A stretch of 64,000 nucleotides of DNA from Xylanimonas cellulosilytica DSM 15894 (GTDB taxonomy: Bacteria; Actinomycetota; Actinomycetes; Actinomycetales; Cellulomonadaceae), in contig NC_013530.1 in assembly GCF_000024965.1 (NCBI RefSeq), positions 3,348,001-3,412,000 of the forward strand, in the 5' to 3' direction. The notes beneath the pieces were generated by a model, which had not been told where the DNA came from, made no database searches, and was given only the letters and a program-made list of their open reading frames with translations. Made by a program: the position numbers and the translations under genes. Positions 1 through 9,018 of the stretch are shown in pieces (position 1 is the stretch's first letter; each line of letters opens with the position of its first letter).

Positions 1-2534
1 ATGCCGTTGACGGCGTACGGGCCCAGCACCTTCAGCAGGTTGTCCAGGCGGCGGCGGGCGCCGTCGAGCTGGCCCGTGGAGATCCAGGTCAGGCCGCAGC
101 ACGCCTCGTCCTCGGGCACGACGACGTCGTAGCCCGCGGCGGTGAGCACCCGGACGGCGGCCTGGGGCACGGACGGGGCCATCGCGTCGCTGAACGAGTC
201 CGTCCACAGGACGACCTTCTGCCGCCCCTCGGGGGCGGGCCGCCCGGGCACCTGGCGGTGCGCGAGGCCGGGCACGCCGTGCGTCGCCCCGCCGCGGCGC
301 CACCAGGTGCGGAACGGCACCTCGGCGAACGTCATCATCTCGCGGCGCGGGTCCATGCCGCCCAGCCACAGCACGGTCTTGGCGATCCACCGCACCCCGA
401 GCACCTTGTTGACCAGGGGGGCGAACGGCCCGATGAGCCGGGTCCAGCGGGGCAGCCAGCCGAGCACGTAGTGGTCGATCGGGCGCAGCTTGCCCTTGTA
501 GGTGCGGTGCAGCACCTCCGACTTGTACTGGGCCATGTCGACGCCGGCCGGGCAGTCCGCGGAGCACGCCTTGCACGAGAGGCACAGGTCGAGCGACTGG
601 CGCACCTCGGGGGCGTTGAGGCCGCCGATCAGGGTGCCGTTGACGGCGTCCTGCAGCACGCGGGCACGGCCGCGCGTGACGTCCTTCTCGTCCTTGGTCG
701 CCTGGTAGCTGGGGCACATGAAGCCGCCGCTGGCGTGGTTGTCGGCGCGGCACTTGCCGACGCCCACGCAGCGGTGCACCGCCGTCGTCAGGTCGTGGTG
801 GTCGTGCCGGAACGAGAAGCCCGCGTGACCGGCCTTCTTCTCGATGCCCTGGAGCGCGCCGCCGGAGCGCGCACCGCCGTCGCGCGGGTCGACGGGCCGC
901 GTCGACGGCACCGGGCGCGCCGCCGGGCGCCGCAGGTTCGCGTCCACCGCGGCGGGGCGGACGACGACGCCGGGGTTGAGCACGTCCTGCGGGTCGAACA
1001 GCGCCTTGAACCGTTCGAGCAGCGCGATCGCCTCGGGGCTGTACATGAGCGGCAGCAGCTCGGAGCGGGCGCGGCCGTCGCCGTGCTCACCGGACAGCGA
1101 GCCGCCGTAACGGGCCACGAGCTCCGCGGCCTCCGTCATGAAGGTGCGCAGCACCGAGCCCGACGCCTCCAGCGGGAAGTCGATGCGCAGGTGCACGCAG
1201 CCGTCGCCGAAGTGCCCGTAGGGCAGCCCGTCGACGCCGTACCGGGCCATCAGCGCGTCCAGGTCGCGCAGGTAGGCGCCCAGCTTCTCTGGCGGCACCG
1301 CCGAGTCCTCCCAGCCCGGCCACGCCTGCTCGCCCGACGGCGTGCGCCCGGCCAGGCCTGCGCCGTCGGCCCGGATGCGCCACATCTTGGTGGCGTCCGG
1401 TCCGGGCGGCAGGATCTGCGAGGCCTTGGCGTTCGACGCCGCCACGACGGCCTCCGCGTGGACGAGCGCCTCCTCCACGGTCGACCCGGCGACCTCGATC
1501 ATCAGCCACCCCGCGCCGTCGGGCAGCGGCGGCACCGCGTCGGCGCCGTGGGCGTTGCGCACGACGTCGACCAGGCGGGCGTCGAGACCCTCGATCGCGA
1601 GCGGGGCACCGGCACCGGTGACCCCCAGCAGGGCCGGGACGTCGTCGGCGGCCGACGGCATGTCGGGGTACCCGAGGACCACGAGCGTGGGCTGGAGCGG
1701 CAGCGGCACGAGCCGCAGGGTCGCCTCGAGCACGGTCACGCACGTGCCCTCGGTGCCCACCAGCGCCTTGGCCAGGTCGGAGCCGTTCTCCGGCAGCAGG
1801 TGCTCGAGCGAGTACCCCGAGACCTGGCGGCCGAACCGCCCGAACTGCGTGCGGATCAGCGCGAGGTTCTCGCGCACGAGCTCCTTGAGGCCCGGCACCT
1901 GCGGGAAGTCGGGGTCGCCGGCCCCGGCGACGAAGCGGCGTCCGCGACCGTCGACGACGTCGAGCGCGATCACGTTGTCGGCGGTGCGCCCGTAGGCGAC
2001 GGCGTGCGGGCCGCACGCGTTGTTGCCGATCATGCCGCCGAGCGTCGCGCGGTTCTGCGTCGACGGGTCGGGGCCGAACCGCAGGCCGTGCGGCGCCGCG
2101 GCCTGCTGCAGCGTGGACATGACGGTGCCGGGCTGCACGACGGCGGTCGCAGCGTCCGGGTCGACGGCGACGACGCGGTTCAGGTGCCGTGACAGGTCGA
2201 TGACCGCCCCCGGGCCGACGGCGTTGCCGGCCACGCTGGTGCCCGCGCCGCGCGCGGTCACGGGGACCTTCAGCTCGCGCAGCACCTCGAGCGCGGCGAG
2301 CAGCTCGTCCTGCGTGGCGGGCAGCACGACGACGTCGGGCACCACGCGGTAGTTGGAGGCGTCGGTGGCGTACTCGGCCCGACGGCGGGCACCGGCGTCC
2401 ACGCTGCCGGACGGGACGACGACACGCAGGGCCTTGGCGACGGCCTCACGCGCGGCGGCCGCGGCCCGTTCGGCCTCGACGGCGTCTCCCACGCCGACAG
2501 GGGGCACGGTCGGCTGGGTCATCTCGGGCGGCAC
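1..2534 (-). CDS. FAD-binding oxidase / (Fe-S)-binding fusion oxidoreductase (GlcD-GlpC type), C-terminus cut by window edge
   Basis: This is a membrane-associated-type flavin dehydrogenase for a 2-hydroxyacid-like substrate, fused to an iron-sulfur electron-transfer module; the substrate cannot be read from the sequence. The N-terminal third is a FAD-binding_4 domain (GTSVAGNAVGPG motif near 2240). The middle is the FAD-linked oxidase C domain. A ferredoxin-like segment follows, with CRADNHASGGFMCP near 710-755 and CLSCKACSADCP near 545-580. A CCG-domain cysteine pair (EACCG) lies near 95. The reading frame is still open at base 1, so the C-terminus is missing. GTG at 2534 has GGAG 5 nt upstream; GTG 2549 and ATG 2522 are in-frame alternatives. 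Family assignment is firm, substrate unknown. Confidence 0.88.
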   Translation of the reverse strand, partial: MPPEMTQPTVPPVGVGDAVEAERAAAAAREAVAKALRVVVPSGSVDAGARRRAEYATDASNYRVVPDVVVLPATQDELLAALEVLRELKVPVTARGAGTSVAGNAVGPGAVIDLSRHLNRVVAVDPDAATAVVQPGTVMSTLQQAAAPHGLRFGPDPSTQNRATLGGMIGNNACGPHAVAYGRTADNVIALDVVDGRGRRFVAGAGDPDFPQVPGLKELVRENLALIRTQFGRFGRQVSGYSLEHLLPENGSDLAKALVGTEGTCVTVLEATLRLVPLPLQPTLVVLGYPDMPSAADDVPALLGVTGAGAPLAIEGLDARLVDVVRNAHGADAVPPLPDGAGWLMIEVAGSTVEEALVHAEAVVAASNAKASQILPPGPDATKMWRIRADGAGLAGRTPSGEQAWPGWEDSAVPPEKLGAYLRDLDALMARYGVDGLPYGHFGDGCVHLRIDFPLEASGSVLRTFMTEAAELVARYGGSLSGEHGDGRARSELLPLMYSPEAIALLERFKALFDPQDVLNPGVVVRPAAVDANLRRPAARPVPSTRPVDPRDGGARSGGALQGIEKKAGHAGFSFRHDHHDLTTAVHRCVGVGKCRADNHASGGFMCPSYQATKDEKDVTRGRARVLQDAVNGTLIGGLNAPEVRQSLDLCLSCKACSADCPAGVDMAQYKSEVLHRTYKGKLRPIDHYVLGWLPRWTRLIGPFAPLVNKVLGVRWIAKTVLWLGGMDPRREMMTFAEVPFRTWWRRGGATHGVPGLAHRQVPGRPAPEGRQKVVLWTDSFSDAMAPSVPQAAVRVLTAAGYDVVVPEDEACCGLTWISTGQLDGARRRLDNLLKVLGPYAVNG

Positions 2535-2616
2535 GGTCGCTCCAGGCACGCGCCCGATTCTCGCACCCGACTCACCCCTCGGCGCTCACCCGGCGCCGAG
2601 GGGCGGCGTGTACGGA

Positions 2617-3060
2617 TCAGGACTCGTACGTGACCGCGAGGGTGACCTCGCCGACGCCCGACAGGGCCTTGCTGATCGGGCAGGTCTTCTTGGCCTCCTC
2701 GGCGACCGACCGGAACGTGGCCTCGTCGATGCCGGACGCGTACCCCACGACCGTCAGCGCGATCGTCGGCAGGTGGAAACCGCCCGCCGGGTCCGGGGCG
2801 AGCGTGACGTCCGCGGTCACCTCGACCTGCTCGGGCGTGCCGCCCGCCTCCGCGATCAGCGCGGAGAACTGCATCGCGAAGCACGACGTGTGCGCGGCGG
2901 CGATGAGCTCCTCCGGGCTGGTGACGCCCTCGGCGTCGTCGGCCGCGCGGCGCGGGAACGACACGTCGAACGTCGCGATGCCGGAGCTGGTGAGCTCCAC
3001 CTGACCCGACCCCTGCTCCAGGGTGCCGTTCCAGGCGGTGCGTGCGGTACGGATGGGCAT
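2617..3060 (-). CDS. osmC: OsmC-family peroxiredoxin
   Basis: A 147-aa OsmC/Ohr-family protein, a cytoplasmic thiol peroxidase that reduces organic hydroperoxides. It opens MPIRTARTAWNG and carries the two reactive cysteines in the family contexts HTSCFAMQF (about residue 60) and KKTCPISKAL (about 125). The length matches E. coli OsmC (143 aa). I chose ATG 3060 because AAGGAG sits 5-6 nt upstream; a longer reading frame exists but has no such site. It stands alone between the oxidoreductase and the anti-sigma-like gene, on the same strand. OsmC (the CP-type) is preferred over Ohr from the N-terminal sequence, but the split is not certain. Confidence 0.93.
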   Translation of the reverse strand: MPIRTARTAWNGTLEQGSGQVELTSSGIATFDVSFPRRAADDAEGVTSPEELIAAAHTSCFAMQFSALIAEAGGTPEQVEVTADVTLAPDPAGGFHLPTIALTVVGYASGIDEATFRSVAEEAKKTCPISKALSGVGEVTLAVTYES

Positions 3061-3169
3061 GTCTGCTCCTTCGTGACGGGTTCGCCGCCGAGGATCTGAC
3101 GACGCCGCTACGAACGTAGCCCGGTACGCCCCGGAATGCTCCCCCCGGGCCACTGGGCGGACAGGGCCG

Positions 3170-4555
3170 TCAGCGTCCCGCGAGGTCCAGCCCCGACTCC
3201 GCGACCGCGATCACCGACCAGGTGTTCCCGGCGTCGTCCGTCAGCTCGTAGGCGGGCACGAACAGCACCGCCCCCGACGCCGTCCAGTGCTGCGTCAGGC
3301 CCAGCCGCGCCCCGGTGATGGTCACGTCCGTGACCGGCCAGGCGATGCTGCTGCCCGCCGACGGCGGTGCCGGCACCTCGGGCACCCGCGGTTCGTCCGC
3401 CGGCTCCGCCATGGCGTCGCGGCCGTACGCGATCGGGGAGGTCGACGCGAAGCGCGGGTCGCCCAGCCGGGCCACGGCCTCCGCCGGAGAGATCACCTCG
3501 TAACTGCCCAGCTCGACGACGGCGGCCAGCGAGCCGTGAAGGTTCGCGAGGCCCGCGTCGGTGACGGAGGCGCTCCACGAGGCGCCCGTCAGGGTGCCAC
3601 CCACGACCTGCCGCGCGACCACCCAGCGAACGGCGTCGTCGTCACCCGACCGCGGCTCCACCGAGACCTCGAACTGCGCCGGGTCGACGCCCAGCGCACG
3701 CATGGCGTCCGCGAGCATGGTCGCCGCCGTGACGTCGTCCACGGTCGTGGCCGGCGGCACCGGGCAGACGCCGTCGGCGTCCGGCTCCATGCACATCCAC
3801 GGGTCGAGGGACGGGTCGGAGAACCCGAGCGACGCCGTGCCGTCCACGCCGAGCCACAGCTGCGGGCCGGTGCCGTCCGGGTCGCCGACGGCGAGCGTCC
3901 AGCCGTCGTCCCGCACCTCTCCGGGCACGCCCAGGGCCGCGGCGGCACGCGCCGCGGTCTCGGCGTTCACCGCCGCGCGCGCGTCGAGCGCGTACGCCGT
4001 GGCCGTCCCGCCCTGCTCGGACAGCCCCTGCGCACGGAACGTCGTGTGCTCGAAGGATTGCCCCCAGTACATGTCCGAGGTACCCGCCCGGGTGCTCACC
4101 GGGGCGTCCTGGACGGCCAGCGACTCCTCCTGCGCCCCGTCCCCGGCGCCGTCGCTCGCGGCGCTGTCTCCCGCCGCATCGTCCCCGGCGCCCTCGCGCG
4201 CGGCGATCACATCGTCCGCGCTGCCGGGTCGCGCGAAGCCCGCGGCGTCGGCCACGGACGCCGCGTCGGCGCCGCTCCCACTGCCGGTCACGGTGCCCAG
4301 CACGTAGCCGCTACCCCCGACGACGACGGCACCCGCGACCGCCGCGGCCACCAGGATCCGGCGACGCCGCCGCACGGGCGCCTCGCGGCGGTCCGCGAGC
4401 TCGTCGGCGAGGACGGGGTCCGGGACCCAGGACTCGAGCTGGGCGTCCACCTTGGCGCGCAGCACCCCGGTGCGGGGCTCGGCGTCGGCCCCCGGGTCGG
4501 CGGCGGTCAGGCGGCCGAAAGCCTCGTCTCCGGTCGTCGGCTCGTCCTTGGTCAT
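3170..4555 (-). CDS. single-pass membrane protein, probable anti-sigma factor partner of the ECF sigma gene
   Basis: A 461-aa protein with a cytoplasmic-looking N-terminus (about residues 1-65, rich in acidic residues), one transmembrane helix at about 67-88 preceded by RRRRR, and a large extracytoplasmic domain. It starts at ATG 4555 with AAGGAG 5 nt upstream. No HxxxCxxC zinc anti-sigma motif is visible in the N-terminal part, so the anti-sigma role is inferred from topology and from lying directly downstream of the ECF sigma gene on the same strand. The extracytoplasmic part contains CMEPDADGVCPVPP and no recognised enzyme motif. An unusual 61-bp palindrome (4638-4698) lies between the two genes. 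The alternative is simply a surface protein of unknown role. Confidence 0.7.
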   Translation of the reverse strand: MTKDEPTTGDEAFGRLTAADPGADAEPRTGVLRAKVDAQLESWVPDPVLADELADRREAPVRRRRRILVAAAVAGAVVVGGSGYVLGTVTGSGSGADAASVADAAGFARPGSADDVIAAREGAGDDAAGDSAASDGAGDGAQEESLAVQDAPVSTRAGTSDMYWGQSFEHTTFRAQGLSEQGGTATAYALDARAAVNAETAARAAAALGVPGEVRDDGWTLAVGDPDGTGPQLWLGVDGTASLGFSDPSLDPWMCMEPDADGVCPVPPATTVDDVTAATMLADAMRALGVDPAQFEVSVEPRSGDDDAVRWVVARQVVGGTLTGASWSASVTDAGLANLHGSLAAVVELGSYEVISPAEAVARLGDPRFASTSPIAYGRDAMAEPADEPRVPEVPAPPSAGSSIAWPVTDVTITGARLGLTQHWTASGAVLFVPAYELTDDAGNTWSVIAVAESGLDLAGR

Positions 4556-4637
4556 GACGCTCTCCTTGCGCTCGCTGCGGGCCACCGGCCCGCACCCTGA
4601 CTGTGTTGCCGAACCGTGGACGCTTGCACCTGCCCCC

Positions 4638-4698
4638 TTTGAACGTCCGCCTCACTGTCGTCTGGCGCGCGAGAACGACAGTGGGGCGGACGTTCAAA
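4638..4698. repeat. 61-bp near-perfect palindrome, copy 1 of a dispersed element
   Basis: Two 24-bp arms beginning TTTGAACGTCCGCC surround a 13-nt loop. The arms differ at one position, and that difference still allows a G-U pair in RNA. A second 61-bp copy is at 45332-45392 with the same outer arm (TTTGAACGTnCGCC) and the same CACTGTCGT core. The element sits between the sigma gene and the anti-sigma-like gene, and the TGA stop of the sigma gene (4694-4696) is inside its arm. It may act as an attenuator between the two genes, or it may be a mobile REP-like palindrome; the sequence does not decide. Confidence 0.9.
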
Positions 4699-5254
4699 GC
4701 GAGGGACTGCCGACGTCGGCCGCGTCGTCCGCCGCCCAGGCGACGCGCAGGCGGGCACGCGCCCGGGACAGGGCCGCGTCGGCGCCGCCCCGCGAGACGC
4801 CCAGCACCCCGGCGAGGTCGTCGCCGCCCAGGCCGTCCCACGCCACCAGCAGCAGGATCCGGCGGTCGCGGGGCGTCAGGCGGGCCAGCACCCGCCGCAC
4901 CTGGTCGTCGTCGACGGCCAGCGCCGACGGGTCGACGTCGTCGGGCACGTCGGGGACCGCCGCGACCGGGACCGCCTGCGTCTTGCGGCGGTGGTTGGCC
5001 AGCACGAACCCGGCGGTGCGGTACAGCCACGCGAGCTCCGCGGCGTCGGGCACGTCGTGCCGGCGGCGCCAGGCGGTGGCGAGCACCTCCGCGGCGAGGT
5101 CCTCGGCGGCGTCGGCGCGGGAGCCGTGGTCCGGCAGACGGCGCACGAAGTACCGGTGCAGCGCCCCGGCGTGCGCGGCGAAGAGCGCGTCGAACCACGC
5201 CGCGTCGTGCGTTGCCGCGTCCATGCGTCCAGCATCCTTGCTGCCACCGTCCAT
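4694..5254 (-). CDS. ECF-type RNA polymerase sigma factor
   Basis: A 186-aa sigma-70 family protein of the extracytoplasmic-function class. Region 2 covers about residues 20-90 (WFDALFAAHAGALHRYFVRR, then DAAEDLAAEVLATAW). Region 4 covers about 125-180 (LARLTPRDRRILLLVAWDG, then LAGVLGVSRGGADAALSRAR), which is the promoter -35-binding helix-turn-helix. It has the usual length for the class. ATG 5254 has GGGGG 5 nt upstream; ATG 5224 (residue 11) with AAGGA further away is an alternative. It is presumably controlled by the membrane protein encoded next. The last codons and stop lie within a 61-bp palindrome, so the C-terminus GSPSL may have been made by insertion of that element. Confidence 0.9.
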   Translation of the reverse strand: MDGGSKDAGRMDAATHDAAWFDALFAAHAGALHRYFVRRLPDHGSRADAAEDLAAEVLATAWRRRHDVPDAAELAWLYRTAGFVLANHRRKTQAVPVAAVPDVPDDVDPSALAVDDDQVRRVLARLTPRDRRILLLVAWDGLGGDDLAGVLGVSRGGADAALSRARARLRVAWAADDAADVGSPSL

Positions 5255-5395
5255 GCACCCCCTGTGTCACGGCGCGAGGATTCCTTGCACTCCTCCGGGC
5301 ACTCCACCCGCTGGCATGTCCGGTTCGGCAGGTTCATCCGTAGTTCACCCGCTTCCCGGGCAGACCGGTGCCGGGGCCGGCCCTAGCGTCAGGGT

Positions 5396-7360
5396 GTGTC
5401 GACCTCCTCGCGTGCGCCCGAGCCCACGCCCGCGGTGCCCGCGAGCGCCCCGACGCCCGACCCCGAGGCCCTGTCCGACTCTGCGGCCACGTCTGACCCC
5501 GAGCCGGCGCCCGCGCCGCCCCGGCGCCGTCATCGCGTCCGGCGTGTGGTGACCGCCGTCGTCGTCGTCGGGCTGCTGGGTGTCACCGCGGGCGCGGTGC
5601 TGCTCGCGGTGGACGCGTTCTCCGCGCGCTCGGCGCTGACGGCGGCCGCGGGCCGGGTCTCGACGCTCCAGTCGGGTCTGGCCGACGACGCCGACCGGGC
5701 CACGCTGGCGGCCGAGCTGACGGCGCTGCAGCAGGAGGCAGCGTCGGCGCGCGCGCACACCGACGGCCCGGTGTGGGCCCTCGCGGCCAGGCTGCCGGTG
5801 CTGGGCCCGAACCTCGATGCGGTGGCGCGGATCGCGGCGGGCCTCGACGACCTGGTGACCGACGTCGTGCCGCCGCTGGTCGACACGCGCCTCGCGGTCG
5901 GCGACCTGGAGCGCACGGCCGACGGCGGTGTGGACCTGGCGCCGCTGCGCGACCTCGCCCCGCGGCTGGCCGCGGCGCAGGCGGCCGTGACGGCGACGAC
6001 GGCGAGCCTCGCCGGCATCGATCCGGCCGAGCTGCTGCCGGAGGTCGCCGACCCGTTCGTACAGGTGCGGGCGCGGCTCGCGGACGTGGCGGCCGCGGTC
6101 GCGACGGCCGACCGGGTCGCCGCCGTCGCCCCGCCGATGCTCGGTGTGGACGGTCCGCGCACCTACCTGGTGCTCGCCCTGACGAACGCCGAGCTGCGCT
6201 CCGGGGGCGGCCTGCCGGGTGCAGGGCTGCTGGTGCGGGCCGACGCCGGTCACGTCGAGGTGCTGCGCCAGGTCCCCGGCGTGGAGATCGGGCCGTTCAC
6301 CACCCCGGTGGCGGAGCTGGACGCAGAGACCGCGGCGATCTTCACCGAGCGCCCCGCGCTGTTCATCCAGGACGTCACCCTCACCCCGGAGTTCCCGACG
6401 GCGGCGGCGCTGGCGGCGCGCATGTGGGCGCTGAGCCAGGGCGAGGAGGTCGACGGCGTCGTCGCCACGGACCCGGTCGCGCTCGCGCACCTGCTGGAGG
6501 CCACCGGGCCGGTGGACGTCGCCGCGCCGGACGGGGACGGCACGGTGGGGAGCAGCACGGTGCGGCTCGACGCGGGCAACGCCGTCGCGATCCTGGAGCA
6601 CGAGGTCTACTCGTACGGCGCGGACTCCGGCGCGGTGGCGGACGCGTTCTTCGGGTCGGTGGTGGCCGCGACCGTGTCCCGGCTCGAGTCGCCGGACGTC
6701 AGCCCTGCCGCGGTGCTGAAGGCCGTGGTCGCCGGGGCGGAGCAGCACCGCGTGCAGCTGTGGTCCGCCCATCCCGAGGAGCAGGCCCGGCTGGCGGGGA
6801 CCGTGGTGGCGGGGACGTTCCTGTCGTCGCCGCGTGCCGCCGACGCCGTCGGGGTGTTCTTCGACGACACCATCTCCGGGAAGATGAGCTGGTACCTGGA
6901 GTCGTCGGTGACGTACGTGTCCTCCGCGTGCACGCCCGCCGGACGGGTGGACACGATCGACGTCGCGCTGACCTCCACGGCGCCCGCCGACGCCGCCGCG
7001 ATCCTGCCCACCTACGTGGCCGGCTGGCCGAACGGCACGTTCGTGCCCGGCACGGTGCGCACGGTGGTGCGCGTGGCCGGTGCCGTCGGCTCCCCTGCCC
7101 CGCAGCTCGAGCGCGACGGCGTCGTGCTCGGCATGGACACCCACCCGCTGGCGGGCCGTTCGATGGGGTCGGGCACGATCGAGCTGTACCCCGGCGAGAG
7201 CACGACGGTGCGCATCCGGGCGCTGGCCTCGGCGTCGGCGAGCACGGGCGGCGGCCTCCAGCCCGCGGGCACGCTCGACCTCTGGTCCACGCCGACGGCG
7301 CACGACGGCGGGCTGCGGACCGTGCCGGTGCCCGTCTGCGGACCGTCCGGCAACGGGTGA
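5396..7360 (+). CDS. DUF4012-domain membrane-anchored protein
   Basis: A 654-aa protein starting at GTG 5396, with a Pro/Ala-rich cytoplasmic head of about 45 residues ending in RRRHRVRR, one transmembrane helix (about 50-70), and a long extracytoplasmic region. The order of features and segments such as TYLVLALTNAELRSGGGLPG and DGVVATDPVALAHLLEATGPV match DUF4012 proteins. These are common in Actinobacteria, often beside surface polysaccharide or cell-wall genes, and their function is unknown. It is divergent from the sigma gene and followed by a sortase-substrate gene in the same direction. No strong Shine-Dalgarno is seen in front of the GTG (CAGGG). Confidence 0.85.
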   Translation: MSTSSRAPEPTPAVPASAPTPDPEALSDSAATSDPEPAPAPPRRRHRVRRVVTAVVVVGLLGVTAGAVLLAVDAFSARSALTAAAGRVSTLQSGLADDADRATLAAELTALQQEAASARAHTDGPVWALAARLPVLGPNLDAVARIAAGLDDLVTDVVPPLVDTRLAVGDLERTADGGVDLAPLRDLAPRLAAAQAAVTATTASLAGIDPAELLPEVADPFVQVRARLADVAAAVATADRVAAVAPPMLGVDGPRTYLVLALTNAELRSGGGLPGAGLLVRADAGHVEVLRQVPGVEIGPFTTPVAELDAETAAIFTERPALFIQDVTLTPEFPTAAALAARMWALSQGEEVDGVVATDPVALAHLLEATGPVDVAAPDGDGTVGSSTVRLDAGNAVAILEHEVYSYGADSGAVADAFFGSVVAATVSRLESPDVSPAAVLKAVVAGAEQHRVQLWSAHPEEQARLAGTVVAGTFLSSPRAADAVGVFFDDTISGKMSWYLESSVTYVSSACTPAGRVDTIDVALTSTAPADAAAILPTYVAGWPNGTFVPGTVRTVVRVAGAVGSPAPQLERDGVVLGMDTHPLAGRSMGSGTIELYPGESTTVRIRALASASASTGGGLQPAGTLDLWSTPTAHDGGLRTVPVPVCGPSGNG

Positions 7361-7366
7361 AAGGCC

Positions 7367-7399
7367 GGGTGAAACCACACGTCACCAGCGGTTTCACCC
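7367..7399. terminator. 10-bp inverted repeat after the DUF4012 gene
   Basis: GGGTGAAACC (7367-7376) and GGTTTCACCC (7390-7399) form perfect 10-bp arms around a 13-nt loop, seven bases past the stop codon at 7360. GGGTGAAA also occurs once more, overlapping the stop. There is no T-tract, so it could be a weak terminator or an operator for the next gene, which starts 98 bp downstream. Confidence 0.5.
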
Positions 7400-7496
7400 T
7401 CGGATGGGGATCCGGCCCGCAGGAGTTCGGCTCTAGCGTGGGCCTCACACATCACACGCGACCCACGAGCGATACGAATGTCGACAGGGGACCATC

Positions 7497-8510
7497 ATGA
7501 CCCGCTCCTTGCCTGAGCCGGCGCTGCGCCACCGGGTGCGCGCGGCCGCCGCGGCAGCCGGTGCCGCCGCACTTCTCGTCACCTCCGCAGGCCTTGCGTC
7601 GGCGGCAGCCCCGACGGACGTGCAGTACCCGCCGCCGCCCGCCCCCACCCTCGACGTCAACGTCCTCCAGCCGATCTGCGACGGCGACGTGCCGTACCTC
7701 GAGTACGCGGTCACGGCGACGGGCACCACGAACGACACCGTGACGATCACGTGGCAGAACCCGGCGGGCTCCGACGTCGTCCTGGCCGACCTGCCGCTGA
7801 CGGGACGCGTGCTGTGGCCGGGTGCCGTGGTCGGTGCGAACGGCGAGGCGCTCGACTGGCCGGGCTGGACCCAGCAGGCCGACGGCACCTGGGTCGAGGG
7901 CGACGAGTTCGACTGGGTGCGCCCGTCGGTCGACGTGCTGTTCGAGGTCAACCCGGAGGCGTCGGCCACCGTGGCCTACCCGCCGTCGTCGCCGAGCTGC
8001 GCGACGAACCCGGAGGGCGTCACCCCGACCGTCAAGGTCGACACCCTCACGCCCACGTGCGTGGAGGGCGTGACGTACCTGGAGTACGGCCTCACCGTGA
8101 CCGGCACGCCGGCCACGACCACCACCATCACGTGGGACAACCCCGACGGGCCCGACTTCGTCCAGGAGGGAGTGCCGCTGCGCGGCCGCGTGCTGTGGCC
8201 CGGCGCCTACCCCGAGCGGAACGTCGACCTGCCCGCCTCGCAGGGCTGGGAGCTGGTCAGCAACACCTGGCAGAACACGCGTGACTACGGCTGGGCCGTC
8301 GGCACGGTGGACGTGACCTTCGCGTCCAGCCCGGCCGTCACCGTCCCCGTGACGTACCCGCAGGACACCGCGGGCTGCGTGCGCGCCGCCGGCGTCTCCG
8401 GGCTGCTGCCCCGCACGGGCACCGAGGTGCTCGGGCTGGTCGGGTTCGCGCTCGGCTTCCTCGCACTCGGCACGACCGTCGTCGTGCTGACCCGACGCCG
8501 TCGCGCGTGA
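7497..8510 (+). CDS. secreted LPxTG-anchored surface protein with two internal repeats
   Basis: A 337-aa exported protein. It has a signal peptide (Arg-rich start, hydrophobic core to about residue 35, cleavage around ASAA) and a C-terminal sortase signal: LPRTG at 304-308, then a hydrophobic helix and RRRR. The body holds two copies of an about 130-residue module with shared strings (LEYAVTATGT / LEYGLTVTGT, TITWQNP / TITWDNP, GRVLWPGA in both). The fold looks beta-rich and Ig-like, but I recognise no named family. ATG 7497 follows AGGGGACC. A sortase would link it to peptidoglycan; no sortase gene is in the window. It ends just before a strong terminator. Confidence 0.85.
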   Translation: MTRSLPEPALRHRVRAAAAAAGAAALLVTSAGLASAAAPTDVQYPPPPAPTLDVNVLQPICDGDVPYLEYAVTATGTTNDTVTITWQNPAGSDVVLADLPLTGRVLWPGAVVGANGEALDWPGWTQQADGTWVEGDEFDWVRPSVDVLFEVNPEASATVAYPPSSPSCATNPEGVTPTVKVDTLTPTCVEGVTYLEYGLTVTGTPATTTTITWDNPDGPDFVQEGVPLRGRVLWPGAYPERNVDLPASQGWELVSNTWQNTRDYGWAVGTVDVTFASSPAVTVPVTYPQDTAGCVRAAGVSGLLPRTGTEVLGLVGFALGFLALGTTVVVLTRRRRA

Positions 8511-8537
8511 CGGACGCTCGCGCGACGACGTAGAGAG

Positions 8538-8567
8538 CGGCCCCGGTGGTGCGATCCACCGGGGCCG
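8538..8567. terminator. bidirectional terminator between convergent genes
   Basis: A perfect 12-bp GC-rich stem (CGGCCCCGGTGG with its complement) and a 6-nt loop sit between the ends of the LPxTG gene (+, 8510) and dtd (-, 8593). There is only a short TTC tract on the plus side, as is usual in high-GC Actinobacteria. Confidence 0.85.
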
Positions 8568-8592
8568 TTCCCATCCGTCCTGACGGGAACCG

Positions 8593-9018
8593 TCAGACGT
8601 CGAGGACGAGCGTCACGGGCCCGTCGTTGACCAGCTCGACGGCCATCATGGCGCCGAAGCGACCGGTGGCCACCTCGAGGCCGCGCTCGCGCAGGCCGTC
8701 GACGACGGCGTCGACCAGCGGCTCGGCGACAGGCCCGGGGGCGGCCGCGCTCCAGCTCGGGCGGCGGCCCTTGCGTGCGTCGCCGTAGAGGGTGAACTGG
8801 CTGATCACGAGCACGGGGGCGCCGTCGTCGAGCGCCGAGCGCTCGTCGCGCAGGATGCGCAGCTCGGCGATCTTGCGGGCCAGCGTGTCGGCCTGCGCCG
8901 GGCCGTCGGTGTGCGTCACGCCCACCAGGGCGACCAGCCCGGGGCGATCGATCTTGCCGACGACCTCGCCGTCGACGGTCACGCTCGCGCGCGAGGCGCG
9001 CTGGACGACGGCCCTCAT
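8593..9018 (-). CDS. dtd: D-aminoacyl-tRNA deacylase
   Basis: A 141-aa cytoplasmic proofreading enzyme that removes D-amino acids from mischarged tRNA. Both signature motifs are visible: SQFTLYGD (73-80) and the Gly-cisPro motif NDGPVT (131-136). The N-terminus [13 protein letters not shown] is the family start. Length is normal (about 145 aa in the family). The start ATG 9018 overlaps the stop of the asparaginase gene by four bases (ATGA), so the two are translationally coupled. Confidence 0.97.
   Translation of the reverse strand: MRAVVQRASRASVTVDGEVVGKIDRPGLVALVGVTHTDGPAQADTLARKIAELRILRDERSALDDGAPVLVISQFTLYGDARKGRRPSWSAAAPGPVAEPLVDAVVDGLRERGLEVATGRFGAMMAVELVNDGPVTLVLDV

Noticed and set aside
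258-2192. Long plus-strand reading frame over the oxidoreductase
   Set aside because: It is a GC-driven shadow: the minus strand there encodes an unbroken FAD/Fe-S enzyme with all motifs, whereas this frame has Arg/His/Val-rich nonsense composition.
3287-4600. 437-aa plus-strand reading frame opposite the anti-sigma-like gene
   Set aside because: Arg/His-rich low-complexity translation; the minus-strand frame has a good Shine-Dalgarno and a transmembrane helix.
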